Shown here in pieces: positions 1 through 8,006 of a stretch of DNA of 57,257 nt (its first letter is position 1; the number at the start of each line of letters is the position of its first letter). The notes under the pieces are model-generated. The model was not told where the DNA came from and made no database searches. It saw only the letters and a program-made list of their open reading frames with translations. A program made the position numbers and the translations under genes. Origin of the DNA: a virus; IMG/VR virus record IMGVR_UViG_3300028806_000013, positions 1 through 57,257 of that record; one strand, 5' to 3'.

Positions 1-108
1 ACAAGTGTTGATATAATCCTCACCCGCTAAAAACTTAACTAACTGCGTATTATCACTCTGACATTTTGTGCATTTTAGTTTCTTTTCCTGTTCTTTCTCG
101 TTACTCAT
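1..108 (-). CDS. N-terminal part of a zinc-ribbon-like protein, cut by the window edge
   Basis: An ATG at 108 opens a frame that runs off the left edge after 36 codons. It contains a CxxC pair (CTKC) about 13 residues in and a further Cys as the last visible residue, as in small phage zinc-ribbon proteins. The ATG overlaps the stop of the upstream gene as ATGA, so it is translationally coupled within the minus-strand operon. If the window is a permuted circle, the frame would continue into the open minus-strand frame at the right edge after a small missing stretch. Function unknown. Confidence 0.6.
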   Translation of the reverse strand, partial: MSNEKEQEKKLKCTKCQSDNTQLVKFLAGEDYINTC

Positions 109-488
109 GCTGCTTCCTCCTCTATTTTCATTTGAACATCCATTTGACAGAACTCTTGAAAGCTTCCTTCAAATAAGATGTCTAGCTTATCGTCACCATT
201 CTCAACCTTTACCCATAAGCCACCATTCTTATAAGTAACACTATAAGTAAAGTTCCTGAAGTTATTACCATGAGAGAGCCTAATATGCCCTCCCTTCTTC
301 GGCTTATTGGCTGCTATAAAGGCTGAGGCGAAATCATCGGCCTCAAACCTGGGCAATGGCCACGCATAAGGCAAAGCATCTGCCAAGGCATGCGCTACGC
401 CACTTGGGTTGCCATCCCAGTGCTGATAGACATAAAAGCTTTCATCGTTATTTACTTCATAAAACTCTATTAGTGCATTTGTACTCAT
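105..488 (-). CDS. hypothetical protein, 127 aa
   Basis: Second gene of the left minus-strand operon. The ATG at 488 is preceded by AGGAGG eight bases upstream, a strong ribosome binding site. The protein is soluble, with alternating acidic and aromatic residues, an acidic tail (IEEEAA) and no transmembrane segment. I do not recognise the family. Its stop overlaps the next start as ATGA. Position right after the LPD29-domain gene suggests an early accessory role, which is inference. Confidence 0.75.
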   Translation of the reverse strand: MSTNALIEFYEVNNDESFYVYQHWDGNPSGVAHALADALPYAWPLPRFEADDFASAFIAANKPKKGGHIRLSHGNNFRNFTYSVTYKNGGLWVKVENGDDKLDILFEGSFQEFCQMDVQMKIEEEAA

Positions 489-534
489 CTTTTCATCCTC
501 CTAAGTTAAAATTTAAACTGGACACTTTTCATTT

Positions 535-966
535 CTATGCTACCTCTGGCAAGCCATTAGTAAGATTCATCTTTGCCAAGAATTCCCTAACGAATCGTCT
601 TGGGGTTCCTGTTCCTAGCTCTGGCACAAACTGGTCTATGCTCGTTGTATCCATGAGAGCTGTCCACTTCATGCGCATTTGTTCGTAAAGTGATTGCTGA
701 ATCTCTTCCGGTATATTCCTTTGTACAAACACATATTTAGTCTGTTCGATGTCGTCTCTATGATTATCATATTTATAACAATCATCCATACCATCAAAGT
801 GACCATACTCATATTTGTTGACGATATTTTTTACGTCTTCCTCAGTTGGGCCATTTGTATACTCAATCCGTACTACATTATAGTTTTGAGTTCTTACACT
901 AAAAGTTACGCCTGGGAACTCTTTTTTTAGTTCCTGTCTAATTTGTTGCGCTGCTTGTTTTGTCAT
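535..966 (-). CDS. LPD29-domain-like protein, 143 aa
   Basis: Residues 1 to about 65 resemble the large polyvalent protein-associated domain LPD29: FPGVTFSVR at 17-25, NGPT near 38 and FDGMDD near 57 match its usual pattern. This domain is found in phage and conjugative-element proteins; its molecular role is unclear. I place the start at ATG 966 because AGGAG lies eight bases upstream. A longer frame from GTG at 1014 would begin inside the -10 box of the only good promoter, so it cannot be on the transcript. First gene of the left minus operon. Confidence 0.8.
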   Translation of the reverse strand: MTKQAAQQIRQELKKEFPGVTFSVRTQNYNVVRIEYTNGPTEEDVKNIVNKYEYGHFDGMDDCYKYDNHRDDIEQTKYVFVQRNIPEEIQQSLYEQMRMKWTALMDTTSIDQFVPELGTGTPRRFVREFLAKMNLTNGLPEVA

Positions 967-1005
967 TTCATCTGCTCCTATATAAGTTACGTTTCCATAT
1001 TGGTG

Positions 1006-1034
1006 ATAATACACACAATAAAATATCTTGTCAA
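1006..1034 (-). promoter_or_regulatory. sigma70-type promoter for the left minus-strand operon
   Basis: On the minus strand, TTGACA (1034-1029), a 17-base spacer and TATTAT (1011-1006), with A/T-rich sequence upstream of the -35. The predicted transcript starts near 999, giving a leader of about 33 bases to the ATG at 966. It faces away from the stem-loop array and the early plus operon. Confidence 0.85.
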
Positions 1035-1782
1035 CACTTTTTAAAAATATATTTTTAATGTAGAATGATTAAATAATACTCTATTGCCCCTCTTACCTAC
1101 ATTGGAGGGGATAACCTTATTCCTTAAATGTGAAACCTCCGGCCTGGTAACACAGGCCAATAACTGCTAAGGTTCATATTCCAAATGTGTATAGAAACGC
1201 CCTGTCTTTTCATTGGGATGGGGCATCAGCTAATAACTATTGACAGGACTAAAAGTATTTGATAATTTAATTGAACTTAATATTTTCCTAATCACCCCCT
1301 ATTTTAGGATAGGGGATAAGCTTGATAGAGCGGATGGAATTGGGTATATTAGAATTGTTTAAAGTATTTTACATCCTATAACCCCCGCGAGGGGGTTGAA
1401 CTAAAGTCTTCATAACTAAAAACTCCCGCCTCAGTAATGGGGCAATAGCTTTTAATTAATCATTGTAGTAATCTATAGCTGTATTATCTTACATCATCGA
1501 CCTATACGCTTTGATTCTCATATTTCAAAGAGGTGCGAATAAGCTAAAATATATTTGCATTAATATTTATTTATGATAAAGTGAGTGTGTTCTTATAAAT
1601 TGGACATACGCCTCTTAGAGATGGGAGGCGAAAATCTGATAAATAGAACGTAGTATCCTAATATTTGTTACTGATACAGCCTCGAGTAGAGGCATTAACT
1701 TGTAAGTTGGATAGATAATAATATAGAATGATAACTGGATATAATAGCGGGAAAGGCAGAACGAAACCTACAGGCCGCGGAC
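1035..1782 (+). other. intergenic leader with an array of GC-rich stem-loops
   Basis: This 748-base stretch has no convincing gene. It carries a series of short GC-rich hairpins separated by AT-rich linkers: 1087-1110 (6 bp), 1141-1158 (6 bp), 1201-1247 (6 bp, long loop), 1296-1315 (7 bp), 1380-1397 (7 bp, GCGA tetraloop), a weak one near 1425-1443, 1609-1630 (6 bp) and 1679-1693 (5 bp). The linkers after the first two hairpins share TATTCC-AAATGTG and GAAAC elements, so the units look like degenerate tandem copies. None is followed by a T-run, so they are not ordinary terminators. Orientation and function are unknown; a structured leader of the early operon is inferred. Confidence 0.6.
1740..1745 (+). 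promoter_or_regulatory. possible -10 element before the early operon
   Basis: TATAAT lies 38 bases before the ATG at 1783. No good -35 stands 16-18 bases upstream, so this is a weak call. A second possible pair, TTGTAA with TATAGA, lies about 25 bases further upstream. Confidence 0.3.
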
Positions 1783-2232
1783 ATGGCAGAGAAGATAGAA
1801 GTTTTTAGAGCAACAAATGGAACTTTTGCATCTGGGCAATCTGGATTCGAAGGACAAACTAAACGAATTGATAGTTATTTAAGACATATTTTCAAAGATA
1901 ATTTACCTGGTTTATGTAATAAGCTAATGGAAATGATATTCGATGAAAGCGACCGCGTCAGATGTTCTACTAAAGCAACCCTAATTAAAATGGCATTTGA
2001 ATATGCTGAAGGTAAACCGATACAGGTAGTTAATGTTAGCTCATCATCTGATTCTACTCCTGTAGAAGATTTAAATCGTAATGAAATGCGCTTAAGAGCT
2101 GAATCATTAGACCCTGCTATCTTAGAATTACAAGAAGAGATGAAACAGGCGGAGGAATATCAAGCTTATATAGAAGCTAAGAAGCAAGAGAAAGAGAAGC
2201 CAAAGAAGAAGGAGAAAGTGATTAATGGATAA
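1783..2232 (+). CDS. hypothetical protein resembling DUF5681/small-terminase-like proteins, 149 aa
   Basis: First gene of the plus-strand early operon. The N-terminus has a Gly/Phe-rich FASGQSGFEGQTKR stretch followed by a helical region (RCSTKATLIKMAFEYAEGKP), a layout seen in DUF5681-type phage proteins and some small terminase-like proteins. The last third is a Lys/Glu-rich helix. The resemblance is loose and the terminase operon lies far away, so a packaging role is doubtful. The ribosome binding site is weak. Overlaps the next gene by 8 bases. Confidence 0.75.
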   Translation: MAEKIEVFRATNGTFASGQSGFEGQTKRIDSYLRHIFKDNLPGLCNKLMEMIFDESDRVRCSTKATLIKMAFEYAEGKPIQVVNVSSSSDSTPVEDLNRNEMRLRAESLDPAILELQEEMKQAEEYQAYIEAKKQEKEKPKKKEKVING

Positions 2233-2494
2233 ACGCCAACAACGCATAGTTAGTACTTTAGAATCAGTATTGAAAGATGCTAAGAATGGATTAATTTTTA
2301 ATATGGTTATGATTTCTAACTCCAAGGAAAATGATGAACTCTATACGGATGTATCGTCCGAGGAAACTGTAAAAATGATAGGAAACTTAACCATGATTGC
2401 TAATGATTTAAGTAGACTTAAAATGGAGGAATCCCGCATGATGCAAGGAGAGCATGGGATAGCAGGACAAGACGAGGCTAAGGATAATGGCTAA
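2225..2494 (+). CDS. hypothetical protein, 89 aa
   Basis: A small acidic, mostly helical protein with a Met-rich C-terminal half. It starts inside the previous gene and ends inside the next, consistent with coupled translation. No family recognised. Confidence 0.7.
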   Translation: MDKRQQRIVSTLESVLKDAKNGLIFNMVMISNSKENDELYTDVSSEETVKMIGNLTMIANDLSRLKMEESRMMQGEHGIAGQDEAKDNG

Positions 2495-2732
2495 ATGGCG
2501 TATTACAGAAAGAGGTAATGGACGTTTCTTTATAGAAGAGCTATATATTAGTCAATATCGTCTCTCCTCACCTTTACCATGTGATTGGTATTTAAGATGC
2601 TCTACCTCTTCGTTAGATGATGCAAAAGAATATCTTGATAATATGATAGAAAAGATTAGAAATAAAAAAGAAGATGAATTAAAACGCGAGTCTATAGTTA
2701 AAGTCCATGTAGAGCTAGATGACGAAGCATAA
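2487..2732 (+). CDS. hypothetical protein, 81 aa
   Basis: The N-terminal half is probably beta-rich (WRITERGNGRFFIEELY) and is followed by a charged helix (EKIRNKKEDELKRE). It is packed between overlapping neighbours in the early operon. No family recognised. Confidence 0.7.
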   Translation: MAKWRITERGNGRFFIEELYISQYRLSSPLPCDWYLRCSTSSLDDAKEYLDNMIEKIRNKKEDELKRESIVKVHVELDDEA

Positions 2733-2916
2733 AGATAAATCACAATTCGCACCCTTCTCCCATAACGCTAAATACAATCGTCCTGATAATCTCATCCCCG
2801 TTAATCCCGCATTAGCTAAAGCATTAAAACAAGTTGACAAGCAAATAGATTTGATGTATAACCTACATAAAGACGTGGACTACAACTTAAGGAGCATAGA
2901 AGAATGGCTAGTTTAG
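2719..2916 (+). CDS. hypothetical protein, 65 aa
   Basis: A small polar protein whose C-terminal half is helical (LKQVDKQIDLMYNLHKDVDYN). It overlaps both neighbours by about 13 bases. No recognised domain. Confidence 0.6.
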   Translation: MTKHKDKSQFAPFSHNAKYNRPDNLIPVNPALAKALKQVDKQIDLMYNLHKDVDYNLRSIEEWLV

Positions 2917-3239
2917 AAGTTTTATTTGATATAGAAGAATTATCAGCGCATACAGGTTATACGCAAGCTTGTATTAATGGATGGGTAAGAGATAAGAAGT
3001 TTCCTCAACCTATTAAAGCTGCTCGTGGTAAATCTGGGAGATTTAGAAGCTATTGGAAGAAATCTGATATAGATAGATATATGGAGATAATCAGGAAGAG
3101 AGAGGAAGCTGCTATGAGACAATCAGAGCTTATTAATGAGAAGATGTTAAGAGAATTGGAAGATTTACAGGCAGAGACTGATAAGCTAGAGCAAGAAGTT
3201 AATTCGCCTAAGCTTAAAGCGGTTAAGAAACGGGAGTAA
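2904..3239 (+). CDS. AlpA/MerR-like DNA-binding protein with C-terminal coiled coil, 111 aa
   Basis: Residues about 8-55 (FDIEELSAHTGYTQACINGW, then a basic wing ending in SDIDRYME) match the winged helix-turn-helix of AlpA/MerR-type phage regulators. Residues 60-105 form a charged coiled coil, suggesting dimerisation. The ATG follows AAGGAG about 12 bases upstream and lies within the end of the previous gene. It probably regulates or organises early functions; its target is unknown. Confidence 0.75.
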   Translation: MASLEVLFDIEELSAHTGYTQACINGWVRDKKFPQPIKAARGKSGRFRSYWKKSDIDRYMEIIRKREEAAMRQSELINEKMLRELEDLQAETDKLEQEVNSPKLKAVKKRE

Positions 3240-3242
3240 CAG

Positions 3243-4814
3243 ATGCAATACAAGATTGATACAAAGGCTTTTCATGAAGCTTTTAAAGAGCCTAGAGATA
3301 TATTCTTTAAGACTTGGGTATGTCCTATCCATGGGGCTAGAGATTACTGTAGTCACTATACAGAGGCGTTTGCGGAGTTTAAGTCTAAGTTTATGAAGAA
3401 GTTTATAGAGCCTTATACGCCTCAGCCATTGAAGCCTATTGGCATCCATATTGCTAAGAAGCTAGTAGCACCTGTTGGGTACGAGTATGGATGGAAAACT
3501 GTTTATAGAATAGTAGAGAAGTTCAGAACAGGAACACCAGATTGTGACGTGAACGCTGTTCGTAGAAGGATTGTTGATTTCGAATTCGATAAAGACGCTT
3601 TATTAGGCTTATGCGCTGATGGTTGGATGGCTTTAGGCTATATAGATGAGAGCTATCATATTCCTCGTAACTCTGATGGCTTCTATGCTGATGGAGATGC
3701 TGTTCTCTGTATGCGTATTAAGCATGCGGGTAAGCCTTGGGATAGTGTTAGTGGAACGATAGCTGATAGAGCTGCTAATAATGGTGTAGAAGGGAATCAT
3801 AAGACAGCTGATATAGGAGAAATATATCCATTGGCGCAAGTTGTGCCTGAAGGTTGTCCTACACCTGATGGAACCGCCGATATAGAAAGAGATATTGCTA
3901 ATAACTTTGAAACATTAATAGATGATACGCATTATTCCATGGGGAATAGACATTATAAGATGCCAGCAGAACAGAATGATTTAGGACATTCTCCAGAATT
4001 AGAGAAAGCTGTTGTAGAGGATGCTAAAAAGCATATCGTACCAGGCTGGGAAGATAACGAAGCTAATCGTATCGCTAGAAAGGCTGTAGATAATATGAAT
4101 AGATTAGAGAAGTTGGGATTATCTAAACAAGGCGAGACTGTAGACCCTCGTAATGTAATGCTGACTGAGGATTCTATAGAGCAACTTATAGCTAGCCTTA
4201 GAGAGCCTAGAAAGAGTGCTGGAGAAATAATGGCTGGTCAGATAGCTGATGAGATGTCTAGACAGCTATCCAATCGTAAAACTACAGAAGACGCAGCCGA
4301 TGAGCTATCCCTAATATTCGAAACTGTGACAGCAGACCCTGTTCCTGTCGCGATAGCCACCGAGTTTAAGGGATTCGATTTTGAAAAAATTAATAAGGAT
4401 GAAGATAAAAAATTAAATCATTTAAGATATATAGCATATTTAAAGTCTATCAATAGTAAACAGCGTGAAGGTTTTAGTTTTGATGAAGCTTATGACATGG
4501 CAGGTAAAGATTACCCAGAGTTTCATAGTGAAGACCCTGTTCCTGTAGAAGCTACGACCCCCGAGCCTAAAGCCTATACCTATTCTGGCTGTGATGCCGA
4601 AGTATGGGCACCTATCATGGAGAATATGGAATCTAATATCGCTAAAGCTAATGCGTTAGAGAAAGTAAAAGAAAGCTTTCCTCTCGATGCACTTACACTT
4701 ATAATGGGATATCATTTTGGTAAACATACGGCTGACGAGATGAATGATAAGCGATTAGAGTTTATTGAAAAGTATCGTAGTCTTATAACTGATATGGGAT
4801 ATAGTAGATTTTGA
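3243..4814 (+). CDS. large early protein of unknown function, 523 aa
   Basis: The largest gene of the early operon. The N-terminus has a possible metal-binding cluster (WVCPIHGARDYCSHY) near residues 26-40. The middle is rich in charged helices. Two short DPVPVA/DPVPVEA linkers near residues 360 and 434 separate C-terminal segments, suggesting a multidomain scaffold. There is no Walker motif, polymerase motif or clear nuclease motif that I can see. It begins 3 bases after the AlpA-like gene. A role in takeover or replication is possible but unsupported. Confidence 0.8.
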   Translation: MQYKIDTKAFHEAFKEPRDIFFKTWVCPIHGARDYCSHYTEAFAEFKSKFMKKFIEPYTPQPLKPIGIHIAKKLVAPVGYEYGWKTVYRIVEKFRTGTPDCDVNAVRRRIVDFEFDKDALLGLCADGWMALGYIDESYHIPRNSDGFYADGDAVLCMRIKHAGKPWDSVSGTIADRAANNGVEGNHKTADIGEIYPLAQVVPEGCPTPDGTADIERDIANNFETLIDDTHYSMGNRHYKMPAEQNDLGHSPELEKAVVEDAKKHIVPGWEDNEANRIARKAVDNMNRLEKLGLSKQGETVDPRNVMLTEDSIEQLIASLREPRKSAGEIMAGQIADEMSRQLSNRKTTEDAADELSLIFETVTADPVPVAIATEFKGFDFEKINKDEDKKLNHLRYIAYLKSINSKQREGFSFDEAYDMAGKDYPEFHSEDPVPVEATTPEPKAYTYSGCDAEVWAPIMENMESNIAKANALEKVKESFPLDALTLIMGYHFGKHTADEMNDKRLEFIEKYRSLITDMGYSRF

Positions 4815-4815
4815 T

Positions 4816-5010
4816 ATGACAATAGAATCTATGGAAGAAACTTATATCAGATTATTAGAGCGTATTGGATTATTAGAATCTGCTTTACGAGATGCTATCA
4901 AGATGTTCTCCGGCCTAGATGATTATCCTGGTTTATTAGATGCATGGGATGATTATCAAGCACAATATGAAGAACTGATAGAAGAGCTTAAGATAGAGGA
5001 TGATGACTAA
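4816..5010 (+). CDS. hypothetical protein, 64 aa
   Basis: A small acidic all-helical protein (ETYIRLLERIGLLESALRDA) with a strongly acidic tail. It begins one base after the preceding stop and overlaps the next gene. No family recognised. Confidence 0.65.
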   Translation: MTIESMEETYIRLLERIGLLESALRDAIKMFSGLDDYPGLLDAWDDYQAQYEELIEELKIEDDD

Positions 5011-5212
5011 AGTAATTTTCAATAATATATTCTATTCTCCAGGTGCTCATCTATCACGCATAGATAAGTTACATCAGCAGTGGAGAGCTGATAGCGGTAT
5101 TCATGATGTACCAGTTATATTCAAAGAAGGGCCTGTTGTTAAAGAAGTAGATTGGTTTGAGGAAGGATTAAAGGCTATGCAGAAGTTTGGATATAGAGAT
5201 ATACCGAGGTGA
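5000..5212 (+). CDS. hypothetical protein, 70 aa
   Basis: A small protein beginning at tandem ATG codons (5000 and 5003) with an AGAGG-like site upstream. It contains Trp and His residues but no recognised motif. Early operon member. Confidence 0.6.
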   Translation: MMTKVIFNNIFYSPGAHLSRIDKLHQQWRADSGIHDVPVIFKEGPVVKEVDWFEEGLKAMQKFGYRDIPR

Positions 5213-5216
5213 TTAT

Positions 5217-5420
5217 ATGGATTTATTACAAGATACATTCTTTGATGCTATTAAGATATTAAAAAGATTAGATGATAACGCAGCGTATGGCGCATTGCGA
5301 TTATTGGAAGTAATGTCAGATGAATTTCAAGAGCTAAAATCAAAGTACGAAGACCTAATATCTGATGGTAAATATATAAGAGTTATGTCTAATCCTGGCT
5401 GGGAAGTCATGACAGAATGA
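5217..5420 (+). CDS. hypothetical helical protein, 67 aa
   Basis: The start is placed at ATG 5217, which has a GAGGTG site about 7 bases upstream. A longer frame from TTG 5187 would overlap the previous gene without a ribosome site. The product is largely helical and acidic. Function unknown. Confidence 0.6.
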   Translation: MDLLQDTFFDAIKILKRLDDNAAYGALRLLEVMSDEFQELKSKYEDLISDGKYIRVMSNPGWEVMTE

Positions 5421-5647
5421 AAAACATAGGATATGACCCAAGCTTAACCAAAGATGAGTTAAATTCTGAAACTGTATTTTCATTGATGCTGGTCAAAGAA
5501 GAAGCTTTAGCATTACAATATCTATTAAATAGTTCAATGAATGAAATAAAAGAAGATGCATCTATAGTCTTAACTGCTTCTCGTTCATTGTGTAGTGATA
5601 ATAAGTCTATTAAATTAATGTGGGATATAGGAGCTATTAGTTCATGA
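5417..5647 (+). CDS. hypothetical protein, 76 aa
   Basis: Overlaps the previous gene by 4 bases (ATGA type). A small helical protein; KEEALALQYLLNSSMNEI is the clearest amphipathic segment. No family recognised. Confidence 0.6.
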   Translation: MKNIGYDPSLTKDELNSETVFSLMLVKEEALALQYLLNSSMNEIKEDASIVLTASRSLCSDNKSIKLMWDIGAISS

Positions 5648-6051
5648 GAGATATTAAGTTTAGAGTCTGGGAAGTAAGCGAAAAGGAAATGGAGTATTGG
5701 ACGTTTAAAGACCTATGTAGTTCTATGTCTCAATCTATGGGTGAGAGTGCTGATGGCAGTGATGAATCATTCTATGAAGAATTTAAGGTGATGCAATATA
5801 CGGGTTTAAAAGATAAAAACAATAAAGAGATTTACGAAGGCGATATTGTTGAAGTAAGATATTTTATTGGCGGACACGCAACTGAAACATTTATTGAAGC
5901 TATAAAATGGACTGAACAAGGATGGGATTTTGACCCACATTTAAATGGATGGCCATTTCAATGTGCAAAAGACAGTAAAGATGGTGATATGAAAATCATT
6001 GGAAATATCTACCAGAATCCAGAGCTTATGGAAAAATATCATGTCAAATGA
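5644..6051 (+). CDS. YopX family protein, 135 aa
   Basis: It begins MRDIKFRVWE and has YTGLKDKNNKEIYEGDIVEV in the middle and IIGNIYQNPEL near the end, the three hallmarks of the YopX family. YopX proteins are very common in phages, but their biochemical role is not established. It overlaps its upstream neighbour by 4 bases and its downstream neighbour by 11. The assignment rests on motif order and near-normal length. Confidence 0.92.
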   Translation: MRDIKFRVWEVSEKEMEYWTFKDLCSSMSQSMGESADGSDESFYEEFKVMQYTGLKDKNNKEIYEGDIVEVRYFIGGHATETFIEAIKWTEQGWDFDPHLNGWPFQCAKDSKDGDMKIIGNIYQNPELMEKYHVK

Positions 6052-6475
6052 GCTAGATATTCCCCGGGGAATAATTAAGCAAGATTCTATTGTTAAGAAG
6101 CGTAAAGTTTGTACAGAGCCAGCGTTTCATATTCCTGAAGAAGCTAAGACACCAGGTATGGAATATAGATGGGCTGCTGCTTCTATCTTCACTAATGGAG
6201 ATGAAAAGCTTACAGAGAATCTAGAGAATGCAGCTAAAGATGGATGGTTACCATTATCAAGAGCTGCTAATCCTCAGTTAATGAACGAGAGAAGAAATCA
6301 TTATTCATTCGGTGATTATATTATGGAAGGGAGTAGTATCTTATTAGGAAGACTTGTTAATAAGAAGCAGATAGAATTTGATAACTGTATCATTCCATCA
6401 CTGACTGAAGAGAGCAATTCATTAATAAATACTTTAAAAGAAATAGAGATGAGAAAGAACAGGATAAATTGTTAA
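6041..6475 (+). CDS. paralogue of the virion-operon protein at 23011-23511, 144 aa
   Basis: The start is placed at ATG 6041 (MSNELDIPRG), inside the end of the YopX gene; a longer frame from 5999 is unlikely. The core (PGMEYRWAAASI, a later Trp-x-Pro, then NPQLM and a Gly-x-x-Leu stretch) lines up with DGMEYRWLRTAT, the WTAVPAGRHPEL block and the GLVLYERP block of the protein encoded just before the coat genes. This makes the two likely paralogues, one early and one late. Function unknown. Confidence 0.75.
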   Translation: MSNELDIPRGIIKQDSIVKKRKVCTEPAFHIPEEAKTPGMEYRWAAASIFTNGDEKLTENLENAAKDGWLPLSRAANPQLMNERRNHYSFGDYIMEGSSILLGRLVNKKQIEFDNCIIPSLTEESNSLINTLKEIEMRKNRINC

Positions 6476-6500
6476 AGGCGATAGGGAGTTTTACGGAAAG

Positions 6501-6758
6501 ATGAAATGCCCATTCTGTCAGAAGATAGGAATAGATAGACAGCTATCAGGTATCAGAGGAAAGCTTAACTTAGATGAAAATAAAGACCCGACTACGCACG
6601 TGATAGTATTCGGTTGTTATGGTGTAGATGAGAACGGTAAAGAGATAAAGTATTGGAATGATAAAGCTACACGACATCTATTTGAAGCGACTCTTAAAGC
6701 GGGAGATTGGTCTAAGAGTGAAGAATTTCCAGAGAATGCAGAAATAAGGATGATGTGA
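6501..6758 (+). CDS. small protein with a CxxC knuckle, 85 aa
   Basis: Starts MKCPFC, half of a zinc-ribbon-type knuckle; a Cys about 36 residues on (FGCYG) may be a further ligand. GGAAAG upstream can serve as ribosome site. The C-terminus is acidic. Function unknown. Confidence 0.65.
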   Translation: MKCPFCQKIGIDRQLSGIRGKLNLDENKDPTTHVIVFGCYGVDENGKEIKYWNDKATRHLFEATLKAGDWSKSEEFPENAEIRMM

Positions 6759-7252
6759 TGACAGAGATAGTCAAGACTTGTAAAGTTCATGGTGAACTTG
6801 ATATAAGTCAGGTTTACAAGTCCGGTAAATATTTTAGATGTAGAACATGTGAAAGAATTAGAGGGGCTACTTATACTCGTTTGAATAAAGATAAAGAGTT
6901 GGCACGATACAAGGCTTATAGGAATTCAGATAGATACCGAAAAAGATTACCTGAAATAGCAGAGAAAGCAAGAAAAGAGTACCACTCAAACAAAAGTGGA
7001 AGAAAAGAAAAAAGACTTGCTTATAACCTGGAATGGAGAGAAAATAATCTTGAACGCGCTAAGAGAAGGGATGCTGTTTATTACAAAAAGATTAGGGAAT
7101 TTCTTTTGTCTCCATATGTTAAGAGATTAATTAAGGGTAGAACTAGTCTTAAGAATTCAGATATTCCAGGCTTGTTAGTAGATTTTAAAAAAGAAGTTAT
7201 AAAGTTACATAGGTTATTAAGAAAAGGAGCATTAGAGCATGAAGAATATTAG
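6758..7252 (+). CDS. basic zinc-finger protein, possible HNH-like nuclease relative, 164 aa
   Basis: The N-terminus has C-x2-H (CKVHGEL) and C-x2-C (CRTCERIR) pairs spaced as in phage HNH/endonuclease-VII-like zinc fingers, followed by a very basic helical region (RYKAYRNSDRYRKR onward). I cannot see a clear HNH catalytic triad, so it may be a DNA- or RNA-binding relative only. ATG 6758 overlaps the previous stop; a GTG three bases earlier is less likely. High Lys/Arg content suggests nucleic-acid binding. Confidence 0.7.
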   Translation: MTEIVKTCKVHGELDISQVYKSGKYFRCRTCERIRGATYTRLNKDKELARYKAYRNSDRYRKRLPEIAEKARKEYHSNKSGRKEKRLAYNLEWRENNLERAKRRDAVYYKKIREFLLSPYVKRLIKGRTSLKNSDIPGLLVDFKKEVIKLHRLLRKGALEHEEY

Positions 7253-7505
7253 TGATTTAAGAGAGAGCGCATTAAAAACAATAAAAGATTTACAGAGAGG
7301 GACAATTGACATAGATGAAGCTGGTGTTTCAGCTAAACTTTATGAAACAGTTATTTCATCTTGTAAAGCTGAGATGGAGTACCATAAGTTTCTGAATCAA
7401 ACGGCTAATATCAAATTCCTAGAGGGGGCCGATATTATAAAAAACATAAAAGATATCAATGCTTCCCCTGAAAATAAATTGTTGCCGGATAAAAATAAAA
7501 AATGA
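7239..7505 (+). CDS. hypothetical protein, 88 aa
   Basis: Helical protein (ISDLRESALKTIKDLQRGTI) of a type often seen in phage early regions. AAAAGGAG lies about 9 bases before the ATG, inside the upstream gene. It overlaps the next gene by 4 bases. Function unknown. Confidence 0.7.
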   Translation: MKNISDLRESALKTIKDLQRGTIDIDEAGVSAKLYETVISSCKAEMEYHKFLNQTANIKFLEGADIIKNIKDINASPENKLLPDKNKK

Positions 7506-7768
7506 TTGAACATAACTGGTTAATGGAAGTCTTTGATACTATCGCCTCTCTATCAGGTAAGTGGGCTAGATGGTTAAATGTTAAAGGAAAGAGAACTTGT
7601 TTTATTGTCTGGTCCATTGTAGTCATATACTGGTGTGCTAGAGATATCTACGTAGGCTTCTATTCCCAGGCATTCTTTTGTACAATATCTTTTGCTATGC
7701 ATATCTACGGTTATTATAATTGGGGGAAGAAAGGAATTGGTAACAGTAACAAAGATAAGGAAGAATAA
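7502..7768 (+). CDS. small membrane protein, PnuC-like fragment, 88 aa
   Basis: Two hydrophobic segments (about residues 32-48 and 52-68) end in AMHIYGYYNWGKKGIG, which resembles the C-terminal part of PnuC-type nicotinamide riboside transporters and the short phage proteins related to them. At 88 residues it is far shorter than PnuC, so transport activity is uncertain. It overlaps the preceding gene by 4 bases. Confidence 0.7.
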   Translation: MIEHNWLMEVFDTIASLSGKWARWLNVKGKRTCFIVWSIVVIYWCARDIYVGFYSQAFFCTISFAMHIYGYYNWGKKGIGNSNKDKEE

Positions 7769-8006
7769 ATATCGTATTCAAGAGATAGCAGCGGTATCTC
7801 TAGCTGCTCATGCCGTATCAGGCACTAACATGACAGTGTTCAGAATTGGTAGATTCCTTACCGAGCATCCATCCTATGAAATTTTTATATTAGCTGGACA
7901 CTACAAGACTTATGATGATGCTCTTAAAGAAGTCGTTAAACTTATTAAAGAAGATGATGAAAGAATAGAGACTGGAATGGTTAAGAATGTATGGGAAGTA
8001 TCATGA
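7692..8006 (+). CDS. hypothetical protein, up to 104 aa, start uncertain
   Basis: The body (KIRKNKYRIQEIAAVSLAAH onward) continues well past the previous gene, so the frame is probably real. The start is unclear: TTG codons at 7692 and 7737 are the upstream options and ATG 7830 is the first ATG; none has a well-spaced ribosome site. It may be translated by coupling with the overlapping membrane-protein gene. No domain recognised. Confidence 0.5.
   Translation: MLCISTVIIIGGRKELVTVTKIRKNKYRIQEIAAVSLAAHAVSGTNMTVFRIGRFLTEHPSYEIFILAGHYKTYDDALKEVVKLIKEDDERIETGMVKNVWEVS

Noticed and set aside
694-930. 78-aa plus-strand hydrophobic frame
   Set aside because: It lies opposite the LPD29-like gene, with no ribosome site; a shadow of the real minus-strand gene.
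1087-1693. CRISPR-like array
   Set aside because: Hairpins and linkers vary in length and sequence, and there are no regular repeats of constant length with unique spacers or nearby cas genes.
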